Assembly: GCF_000003815.2 (NCBI RefSeq)
Contig: NC_049992.1
Coordinates: 9,572,311-9,636,310 of the forward strand
Reading direction: 5' to 3'
DNA from: Branchiostoma floridae
Lineage: Eukaryota; Chordata; Leptocardii; Amphioxiformes; Branchiostomatidae
Length of the DNA stretch: 64,000 nt
Positions 48,513-57,500 of the stretch are shown here, one piece after another (within the stretch, counting starts at the first letter, position 1; each line of letters starts with the position of its first letter). The notes beneath the pieces were generated by a model. It searched no databases. It was given only the letters and a program-made list of their open reading frames with translations, and was not told the origin of the DNA. The position numbers and the translations under genes are program-made.

Positions 48513-51500
48513 CAACAGCATAACTCAAGAAGCCTTAGATGGATCCTGATGATATTTGGTAGGTGGGTAGGGGTCGGCAAAACGAAGGTCAAGTTCGATA
48601 ATGGGCCCCCTAGCGGCTTGCTAATGTACTGCAGCAGAACATCTATTTTTGATACCTCGTGTTTTGGACATGCTGTGGTGGTGATTTTTGAGTGGTAGAT
48701 AGCCCTTGGGGCAGAGAAGAAGTGCTGTGAGTTTGAACCCCCTTTTTTGAAACTGCATGCGCCGATTTCCTTTCAAACTTGTTTAATTATGCATATCAAC
48801 AGCTAATTTGCATAATCAATGAGGAAATTTTATAAATCCACTGCATTTCATGATAGGACTTTCAAACTTGTCACATATATAGCTGAGAAAGAGTGAAATG
48901 TCAATAACGTTACATATTAATTATACAAATGACGACCTCATTTGCAGAACGAATGAGAAAATATGAACGTGTTGACGGATCGTCATGATTTTTGGTATGT
49001 AGATAGCCTAAGTGAAGCCTTACGTAACGAAATAAATACTAATAATGTGATAGTAATTATGCAAATTAATAGCTAATTTGCACAATTCATGAGGAAAGTT
49101 TATAAATCCACTGCATTCCATGATAGGACTTTCAAACTTGTCACATATGTATAAAACTGAGAAAGGGAGAAATGTCAATACATATTAATTATGCAAATGA
49201 CGACCTCATTTGCATGATTAATGAGAAAATATGAACGTGTTGACGGATCGTCATGATTTTTGGTATGTAGATACCTTAAGTGAAGCCTTACGTAACGAAA
49301 TAAATACTAATAATGCAAATAAACAGCTAATTTTAGTAATTAATGAGGAAATTTTATAAATCTACTGCATTCCATGATAGGACTTTCAAACTTGTCACAT
49401 ATGTAACTGAGAAAGAGAGAAATGTCAATACATATTAATTATGCAGATTATCACCTCATTTGCATAGTTATTGAGAAATGCTATAATTCCATACTGGTAA
49501 ATGATAGGAATTTCATACTTACATCATTATGGAGCTTAGTGAAGGTGAACATGCCCGGTGGAATTATGAGAGTTGATGGTAGCTTTCCACGGACCAATTT
49601 AGCGCATCTTGGTTAACTTGGTAGGTGTATATGAGCACTTACCATTTACCAAATACCCTATGTTTCTTTTGGACAAGCAACGATGCATATTTTCTGTCAA
49701 ATATAAAATTTTGTAGAAAAAAATAGAGAAGCAGCTTCATAGCTGTTTGTGTATCACTGTCATGCGTTGAACAAAGCATATTGTCAGTGTCAAAAGCAGT
49801 AGATATTTACCGTCGCATGTGTAATTGACTTCCAGGTACTTGAAGGTTTTACGACAAGGATCTACTGTGCGTTCGGCCCTGATAGAGCAGCTGGACTTCC
49901 CCTGGCAGCTGGCCCTGACCCAAGTCGTGCTGTCGGGGCTGCGGCAGTCGGTGGTAAGGATTGAACTGTGGGGACAAACCTCAGGGCCTCTGGTCCGGCC
50001 GTACAGGGCAGACACGATGTTAATATTTTTTCCAGCAGGACAGCTGATGGTCAATGTTTGGCCCTCACAAGCTCGAACGGGCCCCAAGGTTCCTGCAACA
50101 TATAATTATAACCGTGAGTGTCCTCCTTTGCAGACTAGCTCCAGATACTTTCTTCTTGATGAAGATACAATCGGACTACTCCGAGCGACAGACTTTGTAC
50201 AATCCTAATGATATTTGGTAGGTAGGTAGGGGTCGGCAAAACGAAGGTTAAGTTCGATAATGGGCCCACTACCAGCTTGATAAGGAACTGTAGCGGAACT
50301 TTAAGACGGAACTTTAATTTTTGATATCTCGTGTTCTGGACATGCTGTGGTAGTGACTTTTAAGTGGCAGATAGCCACTGGATGTTTCTGATAATGAAAT
50401 TCTTTTTTTTTTACTATCAACAGGATACTCCTGTCATGTAGATATTTTTTCTGCGGGTTCCGAGACAATATCTAGCTTGTCTTGGTAATTGAAGAGGGGT
50501 ATGAAGGGTATATACATAAGTACAAACTTGATGTAGTTATGACCCCTTCCTAAAAATAAGGACATTAAATGTTATACTTGTGACGGAACAGCATCTAAAA
50601 ACATTGTAACAGCCACACAGTTTTAGAAAACAGGTACACATAAGGAATTCCCTGAGGATTGTAACCACAGAGATAGCAATCTTCTTTGGTTACAAACCGT
50701 CAGCTAGTCTGGACTAACTAGCTCTTGAGTGATGTCTACCTCTTTCTCTTGTTACCAACTTTCTGCAGTGGTTTTTCTGTAATGTGACTGCCCCTAGGCC
50801 TTCCTTTTTTGACTGGTACACTATGTTTGTCTTTCTGTGTTAGAAGAAAATGTGTGTTTTTCCATAAAACTCAAGGAAATGTGATGAATTGTGCAAAGTC
50901 TACCTATATACAACTTATCAAGTGCTCCATCTGGACAACACCTGTGGGTGACTGTCCAGTTATCTAGGACAAATGCCTAGGGGAGCTTGCATGACCCAAA
51001 TTCCTGCCATTAAAATTCCTACGGACTAACTTCTCACATTGCAAACATGCCTGTGGAACACGTGTGGCTGACTGTCCAGTTATCTAGGACAAATGCCCGG
51101 GGGCGCTTGCATGACCCAAATTCCTGCCATTAAAATTCCTCCGGACTAACTTCTCACATTGCAAACATGCCTGTGGACTGGCATTCCTGTGGAAAAATGC
51201 CTGTGCAATTCCTAGAATTTTTGCAGACTGAACACAATAATATATCATTTGGCTCGCCCCTGAGGCGTCGCCAATAAACAAAGCAACCACGGCCACCTCC
51301 TCGCGTCCACCACAATTTACAGCGTAGGACGAAGATGTATGGGTATTTATTATTCTATGAAAAATGGATCAATTATTTTCTATCTACTTAGAACTAAAGA
51401 TCAAATCAAGTTTTCATATTTACAATGCCAAAAAATGACCATGCATATAGACCGGTACAGTCCATGGAGAAGGACAGTTACATTTATATCAACCATCTTG

Positions 51501-54500
51501 GTTCACACATTGCCCTTATTAAAGCATGATTATAGTTTACTGGCACACTCATCAATGTCTGTGTGAGGATGGGAAAATCATAATTTTGAATAACACATGT
51601 GTAACATTGAACGTCAAGTCGGTCACTTCATGAGAATAACTCACCCTGTTGACAGTTCTGTCCAGTCCATCCTTTCATACAGGTGCATTTGTATCCGCCA
51701 TCTTGGTTCGAACAACTACCAAGAAATTTGTTCTACAACAGAAAAAACTCACCATCCTGACAGTTCTGTCCAGTCCATCGGGTACACACATCTATGTCTG
51801 TGTGATAAAGGTGTGGAATGATATTTATCTAACTTATTCATCATTCAAGCCGATGATAACATCTCAATACTTTAATAAAATGAAGACCTAGTACCTGCTC
51901 TTAATTTGTAGTGCCAAGTTTCAAACTGAATGGCCACACCAGAAAGAGCTCAACTTGCTTGACAGTTTTGTCCAGTCCATACAAGTGAGCAAAACATTTC
52001 TATCCACCATCTTTGTTCCCACAGCGTCCATGTTTCCAACACACTCATTGATGTCTGCGTGATAACAGAAAGAGCTATTATACCGATATCAATACTACGT
52101 AAAGGCTTGGATAAGATACAGGGATTTTGTAAGAAACTCACCATCCTGACAGTTTTGTCCAGTCCGTCCGGGTGAGCAGGTACATTTGTATCCGCCATCT
52201 TTGTTCACACAGCGTCCATTTCGGCATGGGTTTCTGGCACACTCATCTATGTCTGTTTGATAAAGGTATGAAACAATATGTATCTAACTGAATATACTCA
52301 ATAACAACTACACCCAAATGAAAACAAAGAGCTGTTCTTAATTTGTAATAAAAAGACGGAAACAGAAAAGTATGATTTTTTAATAGAAATTGGCAACTTT
52401 CAAACAGACTGATTTCTTCGAAAAGAGTTCACCTTGCTGACAGTTCTGTCCAGTCCATCCAGGTGAGCAGGTACATTTGTATCCGCCATCTTTGTTCACA
52501 CAGCGTCCATGTTGACAAGGGTTTCCAATACACTCATTTATGTCTGTGTGATAACAGAAAGAGCTATCATAACGATACCATGCTACGTAAAGGCTTGGAT
52601 AATATAAAGGAATTTTGTAAGAAGTTTGTTTTACAACAGAAGGAACTCACCCTGTTGACAGTTCTGTCCAGTCCATCCAGGTGCGCAGGTACATTTGTAT
52701 CCACCATCTTTGTTCACACAGCGTCCATTTTGGCATGGGTTTCTGGCACACTCGTCTATGTCTGTGTGATAAAGGCATGAAACAACATGTACCTAACTGA
52801 ATCTACATCCAACCTGATGATAACCCCTAAATGTAAATAAAGAGCTTTTCTTAATTTGTGATAAAAATAAGAAAACAGAAAAGTATGATTTTTTAAAGAA
52901 AATGGCAACATTCAAACAGATTGATTACATCGATAGGAGTTCACCTTGCTGACAGTTCTTTCCAGTCCATCCGGATGAGCAGGTACATTTGTATCCACCA
53001 TCTTTGTTCACACAGCGTCCATTTTGGCATGGGTTTCTGGCACACTCGTTTATGTCTGTGTGATAAAGGCACGAAACAACATGTACCTAACTGAATCTAC
53101 ATCCAACCTGATGATAACCCCTAAATATAAATAAAGAGCTGTTCTTAATTTGTGATAAAAATAAGGAAACAGAAAAGTATGATTTTTGAATAGAAACTGG
53201 CAACTTTCAAACGGACTAATTTCATCGAAAAGAACTCACCTTGCTGACAGCTCTTTCCAGTCCATCCGGGCGAGCAGGTACATTTGTATTCGCCACCTTG
53301 GTTCACACAGCGTCCATTTGCGCATGGGTTTCTGGTACACTCATTGATGTCTGTGTGATAGCACAAAGAGTTATTTCATACAGATATCATACTACGAAAA
53401 AGCTTGGATAAGATACAGGGTTTTTGTAACAAAGAGAAGTAACGAAACTAAAGAAAATTATTGTACAACAGAAGGAACTCACCTTGCTGACAGTTCTTTC
53501 CAGTCCATCCGGATGAGCAGGTACATTTGTATCCACCATCTTTGTTCTCACAGCGTCCATGTTGACAGGGGTTTCTGGCACACTCATCTATTTCTGTGCG
53601 ATAACGGAGAGGGCTTTTATCCTGGTCATACTGGCAAACGCTTGGGTAAGATACAGGATTTTTGGAACAAAGAGAAGTAACGAATCTAAAGAAAAGTATT
53701 GTACAACAGAAGGAACTCACGTTGCTGACAGTTCTGTCCAGTCCATCCGGGTGAGCAGGTACATTTGTATCCACCATCTTTGTTCACACAGCGTCCATTT
53801 TGGCATGGGTTTCTGGCACACTGGTCTATGTCTATGTGATAAAGGCATGAAACAACATGTACCTAACTGAATCTACACCCAACCCGAAATAACACCTAAA
53901 TGGAAATAAAGAGCTGTTCTTAATTTGTGAGAAAAAGAACAAAACAGAGAAATATGGTTTGAGAAATTGAAGACTTGTTCTTAATTCGCAATGGCAACAT
54001 TCGAGCAGAATGACCACACAAACAAGAACTCACCTTGCTGACAGTTCTGTCCAGTCCATCCAATATATATTTTTTTAAACAAATATATAACGGGGGCCGC
54101 CCTAAGATGCCCCCTGCCCTAAGATGCCCGGATTTTTTTGCTGATCTTATTATGCATAAGTACGCCGTGTTTGTTGCCACTGACTATGATGATTAGAAAG
54201 GTAAATAAACCAAGTCCAAACAAACAGCTTTTTTTTCTATTAGAAATTTTTTTACACATATTCACTTCCCTTTTTTTTTGAAGACAGAATTTTCACAATA
54301 ATGTTGGTAGCGCCGAATCACTGTGGTCACCTGTTACTAGGTATTGGTGGCTCGTGTCCATAAATAAACAACCAGTAAAAAACAGCCACACAACTGTCAT
54401 ACACATAAGAAATAAAGCTTCACAAAACACTACAAATATTGGTCTTCAAATGTTTGTTGAGTAGAAGACCGGCCATAGAAAAAACAACATAAGCATCACC

Positions 54501-57500
54501 GCCGTTGTTTTCCCCAGGGAGCGTGGCCCCGCAGGTGGCAGACGAACGCCCAAAATAATTGTTACTCTAACAAATGATTTCGTACCGTCTATAAAAAATG
54601 AAATTTGTGATGTCGAATATGTTTCCCAATACGTACACAGAGTTTTTTTTTTGTGGTGATTTGGCGTTGTCGTTTTTCGTAATGATTTTGTTAGTCGGGC
54701 CGCCGCATTCAATGCATTTCGCCCATTTCCCATGAAAACACAACCTGGATTGTGAAAGATTTAGCCCTCCCCGCGGGAGACAAGAAGCACACAGAATCAC
54801 AATTCTACTGTTGATAGAAAGCTAATATGTTATAAAATTAGAATTTTTATTTACGTTTGCCTAAATTGTTCACCAGCTTCCGAAGAGAGCAAGTTAGGGC
54901 GCACTGTTTAACGCGGCTCAAAATCGGAATTTATATTCACGATAACGTCCTCGGTGTTTGCCAGTTGTAACGCGGAGGGTGAAGAGTTCATGAACAGTAT
55001 GACTGCCTTCCTTCTTCAAGTATGGTCTCTAGATGAATGTGTTAAAAATTCATTGACCAAAACTTGACCACTCTTTGGCAACTAGTGATGGAGCGCCGTG
55101 AGTTCGAGCGCGTAAAAAGCGGGCATCTTAGGGCGGCCCCCGTTATATTACGTGGTAATCCAGCTGTCATTGTCTCCATGAATACAACGTTATTGGTTTT
55201 GTAGCTATTGCTCAAGCACTCTTAGTTATACTGTTAACTTTCATTACATACCAGTGGTTGACAGATGTGCGAGGGTTGTCAGTAAGATCTCGGTGTCCCC
55301 ACGTTCGGTACTTGTTCCTGGACCTGTCTTCTGCCATCCAAACAGTGAGGAAGATGAGGTTGAGTTGACGACGGCTGAGCTGGTCTTCTTGTAGAAAGGA
55401 GTCCACCAAGAGCTGTTTGAATTCTGTTGGATAACCCAGCTCGTCACGACAGCTTCATTCTTCTACAAACAGGTGCATTTCAAAGATAGATATACATGGA
55501 GAAATAATAGAATTTATCTTTTTTTCACAGCTTATATGTTTAATATCTTCTCCGCTTCCTGTGTCAGAGAGTGATGAATCCTACTGCTGCATGTTTTCAA
55601 TTGGTAATGTCAAAAAAGAACAATTTCTATTTTGCAAAGACCTACCAACCAGTCTCTGACATAAAAAAGATAATACCTGAAACAGAAGATACAGTCGTAC
55701 TAATGCAGAACGTCACTCATTTGTATTATTATTTCTATCTAACAGACTAACTAATCTCGATTTGAAGCCAGAGCCTACAAATTTCAAATACGTTTGCGCT
55801 ACAAGCTGATGCACTGTTATCATGGCCAACGGCAGGGCTTTTGGTATCCATTCTCCAGAACAGCGAGCAGATTATTATTGGACTGAGCAGAGCACTTTGG
55901 ACTAATGTTTGTAGCCTCTTACGTCTTAAACTTACATATCTGATATTTTGTGTTAAACTTCTCTTGTATTCACTGGATCATAATAACCTCCAGCGGGAGT
56001 CTTCACACTTCGTTGAAAGTAAAACAATCTTGAGATTTATACCAAAGATCTTGAGATTTTGTGTTAAATTTTGAGATGTTTTGACTTGACCTTGAGATGT
56101 TTTGATATAATCTTAAGATGTTTAAGAACAATCTGAAGATGCTTCGCAAAAATCTTTGAATGACATTTTGAAAGTTGCGTTGAAAGAGTCCCATGTTTTA
56201 AGATGCATGGAAAAAATCTTGAGATCATTTAAAAGAATCTAGAGACTTTTTGAAAGATCTTCAGATTGTTGTGACAAATCTCAAGACTGTTTCGAAAAAT
56301 CTCAAGATTGTCTAGAAAAATCTCGAGATTGTCTAGAAAAATCTCGAGATTTATCACAAAATCTCGAGATTTAAAAAAAAATTAATGAGGTGTGAAGACC
56401 CACGGTAATTATGATACGCTGTGTAACCCAGGTTTTCTCAAAATTTCAGATGTGTACCTTTATCTATTAGACAACATTAGTCTAAAGTGCTCTGTTAAGC
56501 TCAATGATAATCTGCTCGCTGTTTCAGGCATTGGACATTCCTTACCTTTTGATGGATTGCAACGTGAAATTGCATAACATCGGGATCTGTCCGGGAGGTG
56601 AACCCAGAACCTCTGGATTCTTGATGTGGCCATCTAACCGCCAGGTCAAACAATGTCACTTTTACCTCTACTGGCCTTCCTTTCCATCAGAACATTATGA
56701 ATACCATGGCTTACCCTAGAATACCCTCCAGGTACCAGATGAGTTGATAGCATGCCAGCGGTGACAGCCAATGCTAGTATCAGAAAGCCGAAACCCAATA
56801 CAAGCCAGCAAACCTTACTGGATTTCATCAGGCCCCACAACTCCCCCGCACGATCTAAAATGCAATACAAAACATGATCATAACTCTAATTGTAAACTGT
56901 ATGGTTAAAAGTACCGAAAAAGTACTTAAAACCAGAGTTCATACCACGACCTTACACTTTCGACTAAAACATATCAACCTTGACGATTGATGCAACCATC
57001 GAATTCACACCATTTACCAATATGGTATAATAGCATTTTGTAATAAATGATTCAAATCAAGTAATTCAAATGATTCAAATCAATAATTTGCTTAGATGAT
57101 ATTGATCGATATTCCCTTTCTCATATTCCCTATCTTTGAACAATTTCACCAATTATGCAAATTAGCTTCTGTTTTGCATGATTAGCATCTTGAAGTAGCG
57201 AACTAACTACAAGCCATAATCTAAATTCTAGTAGATTATATGAATGCCAGAAAAATGCAATCGATTTGGTTTAATCATAAGCCCCCTTGTGATGGTGTAG
57301 TGATTTATTGAATATGGACATACCTTTAGCTTTGGCTGCAAAGCTCCGTTCATCCTCTTTTCCATCTCCGGTAGTTTCCTCTGTTTTATAGTACTGCTCG
57401 GAGACTTCCTTCTGCTCTGGCCACACAACCACGTGATCCCCCATGTCAAGATGGCAAGGCGCCGTGTGGGGGGGTGCAGAGGGTTGCAAGCCTGGACCCT

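Noticed and set aside
51462-52054. Extra EGF domains of the receptor
   Set aside because: The four EGF-like segments here carry stops, frameshifts or large deletions and were called pseudo-exons. Only the 45-base one keeps phase.
45178-53831. CRISPR-like array because of regularly spaced similar units
   Set aside because: The repeats are coding EGF exons with splice sites and variable introns in eukaryotic DNA.
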